From Paenibacillus sp. YN15 (GTDB lineage Bacteria; Bacillota; Bacilli; Paenibacillales; NBRC-103111): DNA of 64,000 nt. Both the position numbers and the translations under genes were made by a program. The DNA lies in assembly GCF_003285005.1 (NCBI RefSeq), contig NZ_QMFA01000028.1, forward strand, positions 25,625 through 89,624. The letters run 5' to 3'. This document shows positions 1 through 9,814 of the stretch, one piece after another (position 1 is the first letter of the stretch; each line of letters begins with the position of its first letter). The notes beneath the pieces are model-generated. The model did not search any database, was not told the origin of the DNA, and saw only the letters and a list, made by a program, of their open reading frames with translations.

Positions 1-3000
1 AAAGGACCCGAGCCGGAGGACGCCAAGGTAGGCGTGATCAACGGCAAGACGTACGCTTTCGTCGGTCTGGAGCGGATTGGCGGCATCATGGCCTACAACG
101 TGACTGACCCGGCGCAAGCCACCTTTGCCGGGTATGTGAATTCCCGGGATTTCAATGTACCCGTTGGCGGAGATTCCGGACCGGAGGGCTTGCATTTTGT
201 TGCGGCGGAATACAGCCCTACAGGCAAGCCGCTGCTGTTAGTGGGCAATGAGATATCGGGGACGGTAGCTGTTTATGAGATTACCTCCAATACCTCCGAC
301 GCAGATGTTTTTCCGCTGACCATCATTCATACCAATGACACCCATGCCAACATCGATTCCGCAGGCTCTCCCGACAACGTTGCGCGCCGAATCACTGCCA
401 TCAAGCAGGCGCGGGCCCAGGCTGCCAACTCCATTCTGGTGGATGCGGGGGATGTTTTCTCCGGAACCCTGTATTTCAACAAATATCTGGGGCAGGCGGA
501 TTTGGCCTTTATGAATATGGCCCAATATGATGCCATGACCTTTGGCAACCACGAATTTGACAGAGGCTCGGCTGCGCTGGCTGATTTTATCCGAAACGCC
601 TCCTTTCCCTTCGTATCTGCCAACGTGGATTTCTCGGCCAATGACGATCTGAAGGGCTTCACCGTCAATGACATCGGCCACCCGGCGGCAGCGGGGAAAA
701 TTTATCCGGCCCTGATCAAAGAGGTTGGCGGTCAAAAAATCGGCATCTTCGGTCTGACCACCGAAACGACATCGGTTACCTCCTCTCCCGGACCTACCAT
801 CTCGTTTGCCGATGCAACCGCCAAGGCGGGGGAGACGGTAGCGGCGCTGAAGGAGCAGGGAATCAACAAAATTATTGCCCTGAGCCATCTGGGGTACGAT
901 GTGGACCAGCAGCTGGCGAAGGACGTAGCGGATATTGATGTGATTGTGGGCGGACATACCCATACCCTGCTGAAGCAGCCGTATGTGGATACATCCTTCG
1001 CCAATCCTACCATCATTGTTCAAGTGGACGACAAGGCCAGCAATCTGGGCAATCTGAAGGTGGAGTTTGATTCCGAGGGCAAGCTGATTTCCTGGACGGA
1101 GGATCTTATTGCCATCAATGCCCAGGACAGCGGCAAGAATTATGTCTTGGCTGCCGATCCCGAGGCCCAGCAGCTTCTGGATACTGCCTACAAGCCGGCG
1201 GTTGTTGCCGAGAAGAACATTGTGGTAGGCAAATCTGAGGTGAATCTGTACGGTGCTGCGGCTGCCGACGGCAATCCCCGCACGGTGCGCACCATGGAGA
1301 CGGCCATCGCCAATCTGGTGGTGGACGGCATGCTGGATGAGGCGGTTTCAGCCGGAACCGGTGCAGTTATGGCTCTTCAGAACGGGGGAGGCATCCGGAC
1401 CAATATTCTGGCCGGAGATATTACCCGGGGCGGCATAATTGAAATCCTGCCGTACAGCAACGATCTTGTGGTGCTTGAGCTGACCGGTCAGGAGATTTGG
1501 GACGGACTGGAGAATGGAGTGTCCGCGGCGCCCGGCGAATACGGCGGTTTCCCCCATGTTGCGGGAATGAAATTCACCTACGACTCCTCCAAACCCTCCA
1601 AGCAGCGGGTGGTCAGTGTCAGTGTCAAGACAGCTACCGGCTATGAGCCGTTGAAGCTGGATCAAAGCTACAAGCTGGTTACGAATATTTTCACGGCTAA
1701 GGGAGGAGACAGCTATAGCTCCTTTGCCCAAGCCTTCAACGAAGGCCGGGTAGATTACATGTATTCCCCGAGCTATCCGTACAAGGCAGACTTCGAGGTA
1801 TTCATCCAGTACCTGAACAAACTGGGCGGTACGCTGACCGCCGCCAATACCGGCGTGGAAGGCCGGATTACGGATGTGAAGGGAGCGGACCCGGGTACGC
1901 CGGACGCCTTCCCGCTGACCGTCCTGCACACCAACGATACCCATGCCAACATTGACTCGTCCAGCTCGTCGGACAATGTGCTGCGCCGGGTGACAGCCAT
2001 CAAGCAGACCAAGGCCAACTCCGTGAACCCTCTCCTGTTGGATGCGGGAGATGTGTTTGCGGGAACTCTCTACTTCAATGAATATGAAGGCCAGGCGGAT
2101 TTGGCATTTATGAATCTGGTGCAATATGATGCCATGACCTTCGGCAACCATGAGTTCGACAAGGGCTCCGAAGCGCTGTCCAACTTTATCAAAAATGCGC
2201 AGTTCCCCTTTGTATCGGCCAACGTGGATTTTTCCGCGGATGATCTCCTGAAGGGTTACTTCCAGGCAGGCATCGGCAGCCCGGCGGAGTCCGGCAAGGT
2301 GTACCCTGCCATCATCAAGGATGTGGACGGCCAAAAAGTAGGCATCTTCGGCTTGACCACTGTGGACACGGCCACTATTTCTTCTCCCGGCGCCGTTACC
2401 TTCCAGGACCCGGTGGAGAAGGCTCGGAATACGGTGGCCTTGCTGCAGCAGCAGGGCATCAACAAGATTATCGCCCTATCCCACCTGGGTTATGATGTGG
2501 ATCAGAATCTGGCCAAGGAAGTGGAGGGCATCGACATTATCGTCGGCGGCCATTCCCATACCAAGCTGGAAGCGGCGGCGGTGGACAATACCCACAGCGA
2601 GCCCAAGCTTATTGTACAAACCGGTGAGCGGGCGCAGAACCTTGGCAAGCTCCAGGTGGAGTTTGACAAGGATGGCAAGCTGGTGGAATGGCAAAACACT
2701 CTGATCGCCATCGACCAGAAGAACGGCTCCGACTATGTGTTTGCAGCCGATCCGGAGGCGGCCGATATTCTGGCCCAGTACAAGCCGAAGATTGATGAAA
2801 TGAACAAGCTGGTGGTAGGGCATTCGGATGTGAACCTGTACGGCGCGGTGGCAGTGGATGGTTATCCCCGGGTAGTCCGCACCAAGGAAACAGCCATCGG
2901 CAATCTGGTAGTGGACGGCATGCTGTATGAAGCCAAACAAGCGGGCATTCAAGCGGATATGGCACTGCAAAACGGCGGCGGCATCCGGACCAACCTGCTG

Positions 3001-4821
3001 GCCGGAGATATCACCCAGGGGGCCGTTCAGGAAATCCTCCCCTTCAATAATGATGTGGTGGTGCTGGAGCTCACCGGTCAGGAAATTTGGGACGGGTTGG
3101 AGAACGGCGTCTCTGCTGCCCCCAAGGAATACGGCGGCTTCCCCCATGTGGCAGGTATGAAGTTTACCTATGATTCCTCAAAACCTGCCCATCAACGGGT
3201 CACCAGCGCCAGCGTCAAAACAGACAACGGCTATGTGCCGCTGGATGTAAAGAAAACCTATAGTCTGGTAACGAACATCTTTACCGCCAAGGGCGGCGAC
3301 GCATACGCCTCCTTCGGCAAAGCGTTCAATGAGGGCCGCGTCAACTTCATGTACAGCGAGCAGTACCCCTTCAAACCGGACTACGAGGTGTTCATCCAGT
3401 ATCTGAAGGTGCTGGGCACCCTGACAGCCTCCAACACCGGCACAGAAGGCCGGATTGCGGATGTGAAGAGCAGCGACACCTCCGACTCTGGGGACAGTGG
3501 TGATGATGGCAACAACTCCGGTACCCCCGCAACTGGCAACACTACTCCTCCTTCCTCCACTACCCCGGACCCGGGCGTGCAAGTGGAAGCAGGTGCAGTC
3601 AGCGGCGGTGTGGAGCTGAAGCCGGATGCCAAGGACCTGAAGTTGGAAACGGCGGCGGACGGAAGCTCCGTCACCAGCCTGACGCTGGCGGCCGATTCGC
3701 TCTCCAAGGCGCTGGAAGCGGCCGGCACGGGCAAAACCATTATCACCCTGCCGGAGGTGGAGGGAGCGGTTAAAGTGGCGCTTCCGGTAAGCGGCATGAC
3801 CGGCAGGACGCAGGGAACCGTGCAAATCCGCACTGCGGATAAGAGCTATGATCTGCCTCTGGCGGTTGTGAAGCCCAACGAGCTGGCAGCAGCCCTGGGG
3901 ACGGCAGTAAACGATATCCGCATTAAAGTGGTCATCGGCGAAGTGGCAGGCGCGGCCAAAGCGGCAGTGGAAGCGGCCGCAGCCAAGAACGGTGCCGCCT
4001 TGCTGGCGGACGCCGTCAGCTACACCATCACCGCCCAAGCAGGCGGCAAAAATGTGGAAATCAACCATTTCGGCGCCACCTATGTGTCACGGACGCTGAC
4101 TATCCCGGGTACCGTGGACCCGTCCTCCGCCACCGCGGTAGTCTTCGACCCGGCAAGCGGCAGCATGAGCTTTGTCCCGGCTGTGTTCGGCAGTGCGGAC
4201 GGCAAAACCGTGATCACCATTAAACGGAATTCCAACAGCATCTACGGTGTGGTTAAACCTTCCGCCGCATCCTTCGCGGATTTGAGCGGACACTGGTCCC
4301 GTCCGGATGTGGAGCTGCTGGCAGCCAAGCTGGTTATCGACGGCCAGGCTCCCGGCCGGTTCGCTCCCGATGCCCAGGTGACACGCGGCGAATTTGCCGC
4401 CCTTCTGGTACGGGCCCTGGGCCTTGCTCCGGATGCGTCGGCGGTTTCCGGCGTGAAGGATCTGACGGGCAGCGAGTGGTACGCCGGCGCTCTGGGCGCT
4501 GCCGTGAAGGCCGGCCTGCTGGACGGCTTTGAGGACGGCACCCTGCGCGGCGAAGCCAATATTACCCGGGCGCAAATGGCCGTCATGATGAGCCGTGCCT
4601 TGAAGGCGGCCGGAAAGCCGGCTCCGTCGGGAAGCGGCGCAGCCTTTGCCGATCAGGGGGAAATCCCCGCCTGGGCAGCCGATGCAGTTGCCTCCGGTGC
4701 AGCCGCGGGACTGGTGGAAGGAACCTCGGGCAACCGTTTTGCTCCTGCGTCCCAGGCTACCCGCGGGGAAGCGGCGGCCATGCTGAAGCGTCTTTTGAAA
4801 TACGCCCAATTCATCAACTAA
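1..4821 (+). CDS. SLH-anchored surface protein with two tandem 5'-nucleotidase (UshA-type) modules, 5' end outside window
   Basis: The reading frame is open from base 1, so the gene starts upstream of the window; the first GTG at 34 is internal. The first ~85 visible residues ([25 protein letters not shown]) match the end of a choice-of-anchor I beta-propeller domain often fused to nucleotidases. Two complete 5'-nucleotidase modules follow, at about 308-1890 and 1909-3465. Each has the metallophosphoesterase motifs [27 protein letters not shown] and GGH(T/S)HT, and the C-terminal substrate motif QNGGGIRTN, so both look active. A Ser/Asp/Thr-rich linker (3466-3590), a domain shared with the protein at 19713 (3595-4254) and three SLH repeats (4258-4818) complete it. 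The likely role is dephosphorylation of nucleotides outside the cell while the SLH repeats bind wall polymer. The two modules are very alike, which indicates an internal duplication. Confidence 0.93.
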   Translation, partial: KGPEPEDAKVGVINGKTYAFVGLERIGGIMAYNVTDPAQATFAGYVNSRDFNVPVGGDSGPEGLHFVAAEYSPTGKPLLLVGNEISGTVAVYEITSNTSDADVFPLTIIHTNDTHANIDSAGSPDNVARRITAIKQARAQAANSILVDAGDVFSGTLYFNKYLGQADLAFMNMAQYDAMTFGNHEFDRGSAALADFIRNASFPFVSANVDFSANDDLKGFTVNDIGHPAAAGKIYPALIKEVGGQKIGIFGLTTETTSVTSSPGPTISFADATAKAGETVAALKEQGINKIIALSHLGYDVDQQLAKDVADIDVIVGGHTHTLLKQPYVDTSFANPTIIVQVDDKASNLGNLKVEFDSEGKLISWTEDLIAINAQDSGKNYVLAADPEAQQLLDTAYKPAVVAEKNIVVGKSEVNLYGAAAADGNPRTVRTMETAIANLVVDGMLDEAVSAGTGAVMALQNGGGIRTNILAGDITRGGIIEILPYSNDLVVLELTGQEIWDGLENGVSAAPGEYGGFPHVAGMKFTYDSSKPSKQRVVSVSVKTATGYEPLKLDQSYKLVTNIFTAKGGDSYSSFAQAFNEGRVDYMYSPSYPYKADFEVFIQYLNKLGGTLTAANTGVEGRITDVKGADPGTPDAFPLTVLHTNDTHANIDSSSSSDNVLRRVTAIKQTKANSVNPLLLDAGDVFAGTLYFNEYEGQADLAFMNLVQYDAMTFGNHEFDKGSEALSNFIKNAQFPFVSANVDFSADDLLKGYFQAGIGSPAESGKVYPAIIKDVDGQKVGIFGLTTVDTATISSPGAVTFQDPVEKARNTVALLQQQGINKIIALSHLGYDVDQNLAKEVEGIDIIVGGHSHTKLEAAAVDNTHSEPKLIVQTGERAQNLGKLQVEFDKDGKLVEWQNTLIAIDQKNGSDYVFAADPEAADILAQYKPKIDEMNKLVVGHSDVNLYGAVAVDGYPRVVRTKETAIGNLVVDGMLYEAKQAGIQADMALQNGGGIRTNLLAGDITQGAVQEILPFNNDVVVLELTGQEIWDGLENGVSAAPKEYGGFPHVAGMKFTYDSSKPAHQRVTSASVKTDNGYVPLDVKKTYSLVTNIFTAKGGDAYASFGKAFNEGRVNFMYSEQYPFKPDYEVFIQYLKVLGTLTASNTGTEGRIADVKSSDTSDSGDSGDDGNNSGTPATGNTTPPSSTTPDPGVQVEAGAVSGGVELKPDAKDLKLETAADGSSVTSLTLAADSLSKALEAAGTGKTIITLPEVEGAVKVALPVSGMTGRTQGTVQIRTADKSYDLPLAVVKPNELAAALGTAVNDIRIKVVIGEVAGAAKAAVEAAAAKNGAALLADAVSYTITAQAGGKNVEINHFGATYVSRTLTIPGTVDPSSATAVVFDPASGSMSFVPAVFGSADGKTVITIKRNSNSIYGVVKPSAASFADLSGHWSRPDVELLAAKLVIDGQAPGRFAPDAQVTRGEFAALLVRALGLAPDASAVSGVKDLTGSEWYAGALGAAVKAGLLDGFEDGTLRGEANITRAQMAVMMSRALKAAGKPAPSGSGAAFADQGEIPAWAADAVASGAAAGLVEGTSGNRFAPASQATRGEAAAMLKRLLKYAQFIN

Positions 4822-4840
4822 TTGCACTGGACGCTCCTTA

Positions 4841-5020
4841 ATGGACCTACGTTCCGCTATTCGGTGAAAAAGCGGCATTTGGATGTTCAGACGGACTTAC
4901 GATCCGTTATGTGGCGGAAAATGGGCTGTTGCAGCGCTCAAAAGGGTAAATAAGAGATCGTGTGTCCGCGCAATAATGAAAAGTCCGCATATTTGAAAAA
5001 TAGCGGATCTCCGGTCCGGA
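4841..5020. repeat. Four-half-site palindromic intergenic repeat, locus A (type I)
   Basis: Two half-sites read forward (4843 GGACCTACGTTCCGCTAT; 4893 GGACTTACGATCCGTTAT) and two read in reverse complement (ending about 4970 and 5018). Spacings are about 50, 57 and 50 bp. Seen as arms, the two ~75-bp halves pair with each other over most of their length. The same layout occurs at 35442-35621 and 43126-43305. It lies directly after the stop codon of the nucleotidase gene and before a separate terminator. Function is unknown. Confidence 0.8.
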
Positions 5021-5071
5021 TGGCGGCAGCTTCATAAGGGTGCACAGAAATTCGGGTTGCTTCAATGCAAG

Positions 5072-5114
5072 AGCCTTCGATTAACGCCATTATGGCGGGG
5101 ATCGGAGGCTTTTG
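5072..5114 (+). terminator. Rho-independent terminator-like hairpin
   Basis: Arms AGCCTTCGAT (5072-5081) and ATCGGAGGCT (5101-5110) pair, with an inner GCCATTATGGC hairpin, followed by TTTT. It lies 250 bp past the nucleotidase stop, after repeat locus A, so transcripts of that gene would include the repeat. The rest of 4822-5239 holds no credible gene. Confidence 0.7.
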
Positions 5115-5239
5115 CATGGAGTCCGGCGAATGAATGAAAGGGACGCAGCGGCTGTTTGCGCGGGAATCCGTTGGCTGGCTGCAGGGAGTGGAAGGTCTGT
5201 GATCAGGCGTGGAAATACGGATTTCGGGAGGGGTACAGG

Positions 5240-6190
5240 ATGCCGAATATTTGGACGCATATTATTTTTGGCCAGGAGGCGCTGAAGGCTGTTGGCCGGA
5301 CGGAATGGCTGGACCGGGAAGAGGAGAGCAAGCTGTTTTCATGGGGCTGCCAGGGGCCGGACCCGCTGTTCTATTACCGCTTCCTGCCCTGGAGCAAGGA
5401 CAAGCGGATGAAGATTCTGGGAGAGCTGATGCATGAGGAGCATTGCGGACCATTTCTTGCGGAGCTGCTCCGCAGGGCGGGGATGCCGGAGGGGCGGCGT
5501 TTGCAGCCTTATGCGGCAGGGTTTCTGCTGCATCATATTCTGGACCGCAATGCCCATCCTTACATTTTTGCCAAGTCGGGATTTAAGCCCTGGAACCACC
5601 AGCGCTTCGAGATTATTCTGGATACCATTGTGGCGGAGAAGCTGCGGGGAATCGAGACGTGGAAAGCGCCGGTCCGGCGGGAGCTGACGCTAAAGAGGGA
5701 CAGCTCGCTGTTTCAGGATGTGCCCGCCCTGCTCTCGGAGCTGGCGGCGCAGTTTTATCCCGAGGCCGCAAGAGAGGTGGGTGTGCGCCAATGGCAGGAG
5801 AGCTTCCGGGACATGCTGCGGGCGCTCTGGCTGTTCCATGATCCAACAGGAGTCAAGCGGGTTCTGACGGCAGGCAAAATCACCCCTTTTGTCTACAAAA
5901 GGGACAATCCGCCTTTGGATTATTGCAACGGGGAGCGGAAAGCCTGGCGTGACCCTGTGGAGGAGGGGGTCACTCATCATACGGGCTTCTGGGATCATTG
6001 GGAGGCGGCCATGGAGGAGGCGGGGACGATGCTTCCCCTGGCGCTGGAGGTTATGGAAGCCGGGCCAGCAGACAGCCGCGCAGCTGCGGCGGAAGCGGAG
6101 CTGCTGCGCCAACTGGGGAATGTCTCCTATTCTACGGGGCGGGCCTGCGGGGAAGGGGCCATCCGTTACGAGGACCCGCTTCCCTTCTGA
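5240..6190 (+). CDS. Zinc-dependent phospholipase C-like protein
   Basis: A 316-residue protein starting MPNIWTHIIFGQEAL. The ATG at 5240 is chosen over upstream in-frame starts because GGGAGGGG lies just before it and because family members begin with this Trp/His-containing N-terminus. The pattern WTH near the start, GPDPLFYY, LLHHILDRNAHPYIF and NHQRFEIILDT matches the zinc-dependent phospholipase C family, in which scattered His and Asp residues bind metal. No signal peptide is visible, so it may act inside the cell; the substrate is not known. It runs convergent to the transporter gene with only 8 bp between stop codons. Family assignment is fairly secure, actual activity is not. Confidence 0.8.
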   Translation: MPNIWTHIIFGQEALKAVGRTEWLDREEESKLFSWGCQGPDPLFYYRFLPWSKDKRMKILGELMHEEHCGPFLAELLRRAGMPEGRRLQPYAAGFLLHHILDRNAHPYIFAKSGFKPWNHQRFEIILDTIVAEKLRGIETWKAPVRRELTLKRDSSLFQDVPALLSELAAQFYPEAAREVGVRQWQESFRDMLRALWLFHDPTGVKRVLTAGKITPFVYKRDNPPLDYCNGERKAWRDPVEEGVTHHTGFWDHWEAAMEEAGTMLPLALEVMEAGPADSRAAAAEAELLRQLGNVSYSTGRACGEGAIRYEDPLPF

Positions 6191-6198
6191 AGCCCTGA

Positions 6199-7485
6199 TC
6201 AGCAAGAGGGGGCGGCGGGCCGGACAGCTCCTGCTTCCACAGAGCCCCGCTCCAGGTCCACAGTGCGCAGGAGGGCGATTCCCGCAATGAAGAACAGCGC
6301 CAGGGCCAGGATGCCGTACCGGCTGGAGCCTGTAAGGAGGCCCATGGCGGCGAATACCGCCGGCCCCACCATGGAGGAGAACTTGCCGGATACGCTTAGG
6401 AAGCCGAAAAACTCCGCGGTGCGGTCCGCCGGCACCAGGCGGCTGAACAGGGAGCGGGCCACGGCCTGGCTTCCGCCTTGAACAAAGCCCACCATCACGG
6501 CCAGCAGATAAAAATGGGTGCTGGTGGTCATAAAGTAGCCCAGCAGCACAATAAGCAGATAGATGCCCAGGCTGATGTAGAGGGCGGGTTTAGCCCCCAG
6601 CTTTTCCCCGATTTTTCCGAAGAGCAGTGTAAACGGGATGCCCACGAACTGGGTGATGAGCAGGGCCATGATCAGATCCTGGGTCTCAATGCCGATGGCT
6701 TTGCCGTAGGCGGTAGCCATGGTAATGATGGTGTTGATGCCGTCGTTGAAAAACCAGTAGGCCAGGATAAACTTCAGCAGCTGGGGATAGCGCTTCAGGC
6801 TTTTTAGGGTTTCCCAGGTGCGGGTGAAGCCTATGCGGGCGTATTGGCGCGCCGGGATGGGGGCGGCGGCAGCACGGTCCTTCACATGCCGGAACAACGG
6901 CAGCGAAAAGACCAGCCACCAGACAGCAACGCTGGCAAAAGCCAGCCGGGTGCCTGCTTCGCCGTCCGACAGGCCGAAGAGCCCCGGCTTTTGAATCATG
7001 AGCAGATTCACTACCAGGAGCAAACCGCCGCCTACGTAGCCGCTGGCATAACCTTTGGAGGAGATGTACTCCCGCTTTTGTTCCTCCGGGACCAAATCCG
7101 GCAGCAGGGCGTCGTAGAAGCTGTTGCCTCCGGAAAAGCCCACCGTAGCCAGCACGAACAGCAAAGATGCCGCCAGATAATTCCCCTGCCCGATAAACAC
7201 GAACAAGAACGAGGCGGCGATGCCCAGATAGGAGAACCGCCTGAGAAAATACATTTTCTTTCCGGCGCAATCGGCGGCGGCTCCCAGAACCGGAGCCAAC
7301 ACCGCCACCAGCAGCATTCCCGCTGCCTGGGTAAGGCCCCAATAGGAGGCGGAGGTGCTGGAGGACAGGCCCTTCGCGGCAACCTCGATATAGAAAATCG
7401 GCAAAACGGCGGCCATCAGGGTGGTGGCAAAGGCGGAATTGGCCCAGTCGTACATCAGCCATGCACGCACAGCCTTGGGGTTCAT
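6199..7485 (-). CDS. MFS transporter of the UMF1/Atg22-like family
   Basis: A 428-residue protein with about 12 hydrophobic helices. The N-terminal pattern MYDWANSAFATTLMAAVLP is characteristic of the bacterial UMF1 family related to yeast Atg22 vacuolar effluxers. The ATG at 7485 (MNPKAVRAW) is preferred: the in-frame ATG at 7500 is followed by GGAGAG, which is well placed (6-8 nt) as the ribosome binding site of the inner ATG. Members are annotated as exporters of small metabolites such as amino acids, but the substrate here is unknown. The gene is divergent from the aldose-epimerase-like gene, with about 130 bp between them. Confidence 0.88.
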   Translation of the reverse strand: MNPKAVRAWLMYDWANSAFATTLMAAVLPIFYIEVAAKGLSSSTSASYWGLTQAAGMLLVAVLAPVLGAAADCAGKKMYFLRRFSYLGIAASFLFVFIGQGNYLAASLLFVLATVGFSGGNSFYDALLPDLVPEEQKREYISSKGYASGYVGGGLLLVVNLLMIQKPGLFGLSDGEAGTRLAFASVAVWWLVFSLPLFRHVKDRAAAAPIPARQYARIGFTRTWETLKSLKRYPQLLKFILAYWFFNDGINTIITMATAYGKAIGIETQDLIMALLITQFVGIPFTLLFGKIGEKLGAKPALYISLGIYLLIVLLGYFMTTSTHFYLLAVMVGFVQGGSQAVARSLFSRLVPADRTAEFFGFLSVSGKFSSMVGPAVFAAMGLLTGSSRYGILALALFFIAGIALLRTVDLERGSVEAGAVRPAAPSC

Positions 7486-7618
7486 GCGGATCTCTCCCAT
7501 CCGGTGGTTTCGTTCAACTTTTCTTCAGAATAACACCGGATTGTTCGAGCCGTATCAACACATTTCGTGATAAAATAGGATTCTGGTAAATTTTTGGTTA
7601 GAGAGGGGTTTGTCAGTG

Positions 7619-8515
7619 ATGTCCCATGTCAACGAATACCAAGACGGGCCTTACCGGATGCTGGAGCTGCGGGAGGCGTCCACGGAAACCGCGGTGCGGA
7701 TTTGTCCGGAGCGGGGAGGCATTGCCATAAGCTATGCGCCGGGCGGAAAAGAAGTATTTTACTTGGACAGGGCCACCTTCCTGGACCCCAATGCCAATAT
7801 CCGCGGCGGCAATCCCGTGCTGTTCCCCATCAGCGGCCAGCTGGCGGACGGAGCCTATAAGTGGGAAGGGAAACGCTACGCCATGAAAAATCATGGGTTG
7901 GCGCGGATTTCCCCCTGGACAGTGGAGGAGACGGGGGTGGCGGCTTCCGGCGAGCCTTATACGGTTCTGAGTCTGGCTTCCACGGCGGACATGCTGGCTT
8001 CCTATCCCTTTGCCTTCAAGCTGGTATTTACCTACCGCATTCAAAAAGGAGCTTTGGTCATCGAGCAGGAGTACCGCAATCTCTCCGGAGAGCGGATGCC
8101 GGTTTATCCAGGCTTCCATCCCTATTTTGCCGCGCGGGAAAAAGACCTGGTTTATGAAACGGATGCCACCCGTTATATGGATTACAACGACGGCGCGGTG
8201 AAGCCCTTTACCGGCCGTTTGGATGTTAGCTCCATGAAGGAGGCCGCAGCGCTTCTGGACGCCAAGGAGCCGCGGATCGCTTTCCGCTTGCCCGGACTGG
8301 GGCGGAAAATCGAAATGGAGTATTCCGGACAGTTCCGTTATGTGGTGATCTGGACTGTTCCGGGTGCGGATTTTGTCTGCGTGGAGCCATGGATGGCATT
8401 GACCGGCGAACTGAACCGGGGCGGCGAGCTGGTCTGGATTGAACCGGGGGAGACGCTGTCCGCCAGGCTTGTTATCAGAGCGGAGCATGAAGGATTTCCC
8501 GGCGCACAGCTTTGA
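7619..8515 (+). CDS. Aldose 1-epimerase (mutarotase) family protein
   Basis: About 298 residues. TTG at 7610, GTG at 7616 and ATG at 7619 are all possible starts; GAGAGGGG at 7601-7608 fits GTG 7616 or ATG 7619, so the true start may be one codon earlier. Family features are FPISGQLADG, NHGLARISPW, PGFHPYFA and CVEPWMA, which carry the substrate-binding His and Arg residues and the conserved acidic residue of galactose mutarotase-fold proteins. It probably interconverts or binds an aldose or hexose-phosphate. No sugar operon lies next to it, so the substrate cannot be inferred. Cytoplasmic, with no signal peptide. Confidence 0.85.
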   Translation: MSHVNEYQDGPYRMLELREASTETAVRICPERGGIAISYAPGGKEVFYLDRATFLDPNANIRGGNPVLFPISGQLADGAYKWEGKRYAMKNHGLARISPWTVEETGVAASGEPYTVLSLASTADMLASYPFAFKLVFTYRIQKGALVIEQEYRNLSGERMPVYPGFHPYFAAREKDLVYETDATRYMDYNDGAVKPFTGRLDVSSMKEAAALLDAKEPRIAFRLPGLGRKIEMEYSGQFRYVVIWTVPGADFVCVEPWMALTGELNRGGELVWIEPGETLSARLVIRAEHEGFPGAQL

Positions 8516-8595
8516 AACCTTCACAAGCCCCTTTACGTTATATTATGCATGACCCAAACGGGGGAAATCATTCATAATGCGGGAGGCTTGAAACC

Positions 8596-8820
8596 ATGAA
8601 GGTTGTCATAATGGAAAAAACGGAAGCGGGCGAGCTGGTTGCCCTGGATGCGCGGGATTGGAACGACCAAATGATCGCGATGATGAACCATGCCAATTAT
8701 TTGCTAGTCAACGGCAAGGAATATGAGATGGTGGAAGGCCGGCTGAATGTCAATGAGCCATATATGGAGGTTCTGGTGCTGGCCGTGAAGCAGGAGGCGT
8801 CAGAAGCCGCGAAGGCCTAA
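8596..8820 (+). CDS. Small conserved-looking protein of unknown function (74 aa)
   Basis: A 74-residue acidic protein starting MKVVIMEKTEAGELV, with GGGAGG well placed upstream. It has no membrane helix or signal peptide and is not recognised. It is followed after 29 bp by the Ser-rich exported protein gene and is on the same strand as the whole ATP-grasp/DUF350 run, so it may be the first gene of that operon. A translation of this composition (balanced charge, hydrophobic alternation as in a small beta/alpha fold) together with the good ribosome site supports a real gene. Confidence 0.7.
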   Translation: MKVVIMEKTEAGELVALDARDWNDQMIAMMNHANYLLVNGKEYEMVEGRLNVNEPYMEVLVLAVKQEASEAAKA

Positions 8821-8849
8821 GCCGGAGCGGTGAAAGGAGAATGAAACTC

Positions 8850-9770
8850 ATGAATCATCAAGAGGAAAACAGGCTGCCTATTAAGGTGCTGTCCACTTCC
8901 CTGGGCGTGACCCTGGCGGCCCATATGCTTCTGGCCCCCGGCTTGCTGATGGGCGGAAGCGCGGCTTTTGCCGCGGAAGCGGATCAGCCTACCCTTGCCG
9001 AATGGTCCACCGAGGAGGTAAAGGCTTATTATGACCCCAGCGTGGACTGGAGTCTGCCCGCCCTCCCCGATGAGGAGCTGGGCGAGATTGTGCCCCAGCT
9101 GCCGGCCAATAATGGCGGCAGCGGCAGCGGAGCCTCAGGCGCCGCCGGCGGCAACACAACCATTATCCATCAGGGAAGCAGCTTCGGATGGGATGATATG
9201 CTGCTGTACCATTTGCTCTTTAACAGCGGCGGCTCCTATTCGTCGGGAAGATGGCATCAAAGCTACCCTTCCTACGATGCCAGAACCAATCAGCCCTATC
9301 AGCCTAAAACCTATTCGGCAGGCACTTTCCAGAACAAGCAGGTGCCGGGAAGCAATGTAAAGCCCAAAACCAGCGTGTCCAGCGGCTCGTTCAACACCAA
9401 GTCCGGCAGCATTAATAAGGCAACCGCAGCCAAATCGGATGCGGCCTCCGGCAAATCCGGAACAACAGGGACATCCGGCGCGGCGGCGGGTTCAGGGAGC
9501 AAACCGGCAACAGGCCAGTCCTCCTCCGCCAGCAAGCCTGCCGACACCGCAACCAAATCGTCCACCGGCAGCTCTTCGTCTGCAGGCTCGTCATCCAGCG
9601 GCACCTCATCGTCGTCCACCGGCAGCAAGTCATCATCATCTTCGTCCTCGTCCAGCAAGTCGTCATCATCCAGTAAATCGTCATCCTCGTCATCCGGCAA
9701 GTCCACTTCCTCGGGCAGCATCGGCGGGAAGTCCAGCGGCTTTTCCGGAAGCAGCAGCTCGGGCAGCTAA
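8850..9770 (+). CDS. Exported Ser/Gly-rich low-complexity protein, YgiB/YjfM-like
   Basis: 306 residues. The ATG at 8850 is 10 nt after AAAGGAG; the in-frame ATG at 8841 is too close to it. A long hydrophobic N-terminus ending GGSAAFAAEA is a signal peptide. The middle holds a tryptophan/aromatic patch (SFGWDDMLLYHLLF) and Tyr/Gln-rich sequence; the last ~150 residues are almost only Ser, Gly, Thr, Ala and Lys in blocks of serines. The order (export signal, aromatic patch, Tyr/Pro region, Ser/Gly tail) recalls the DUF1190 proteins YgiB and YjfM of Escherichia coli, which are also encoded next to an ATP-grasp enzyme. That likeness is architectural, not a demonstrated homology. It could be a substrate modified by the ligase encoded next door. 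Confidence 0.75.
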   Translation: MNHQEENRLPIKVLSTSLGVTLAAHMLLAPGLLMGGSAAFAAEADQPTLAEWSTEEVKAYYDPSVDWSLPALPDEELGEIVPQLPANNGGSGSGASGAAGGNTTIIHQGSSFGWDDMLLYHLLFNSGGSYSSGRWHQSYPSYDARTNQPYQPKTYSAGTFQNKQVPGSNVKPKTSVSSGSFNTKSGSINKATAAKSDAASGKSGTTGTSGAAAGSGSKPATGQSSSASKPADTATKSSTGSSSSAGSSSSGTSSSSTGSKSSSSSSSSSKSSSSSKSSSSSSGKSTSSGSIGGKSSGFSGSSSSGS

Positions 9771-9814
9771 TGGCGTATAGAGCGGGAATATCAGAGCGGA
9801 GGAGACGGTAGGCG

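Noticed and set aside
4841..5020. CRISPR array or insertion-sequence ends as explanation of the palindromic elements
   Set aside because: Only four half-sites per locus, two of them inverted, with no equal-length unique spacers and no cas or transposase genes nearby.
9311..9721. Asp/Glu-rich open frame opposite the Ser-rich tail
   Set aside because: It is the complement of serine codons (TCx/AGC) in the real gene; low complexity and no start signal.
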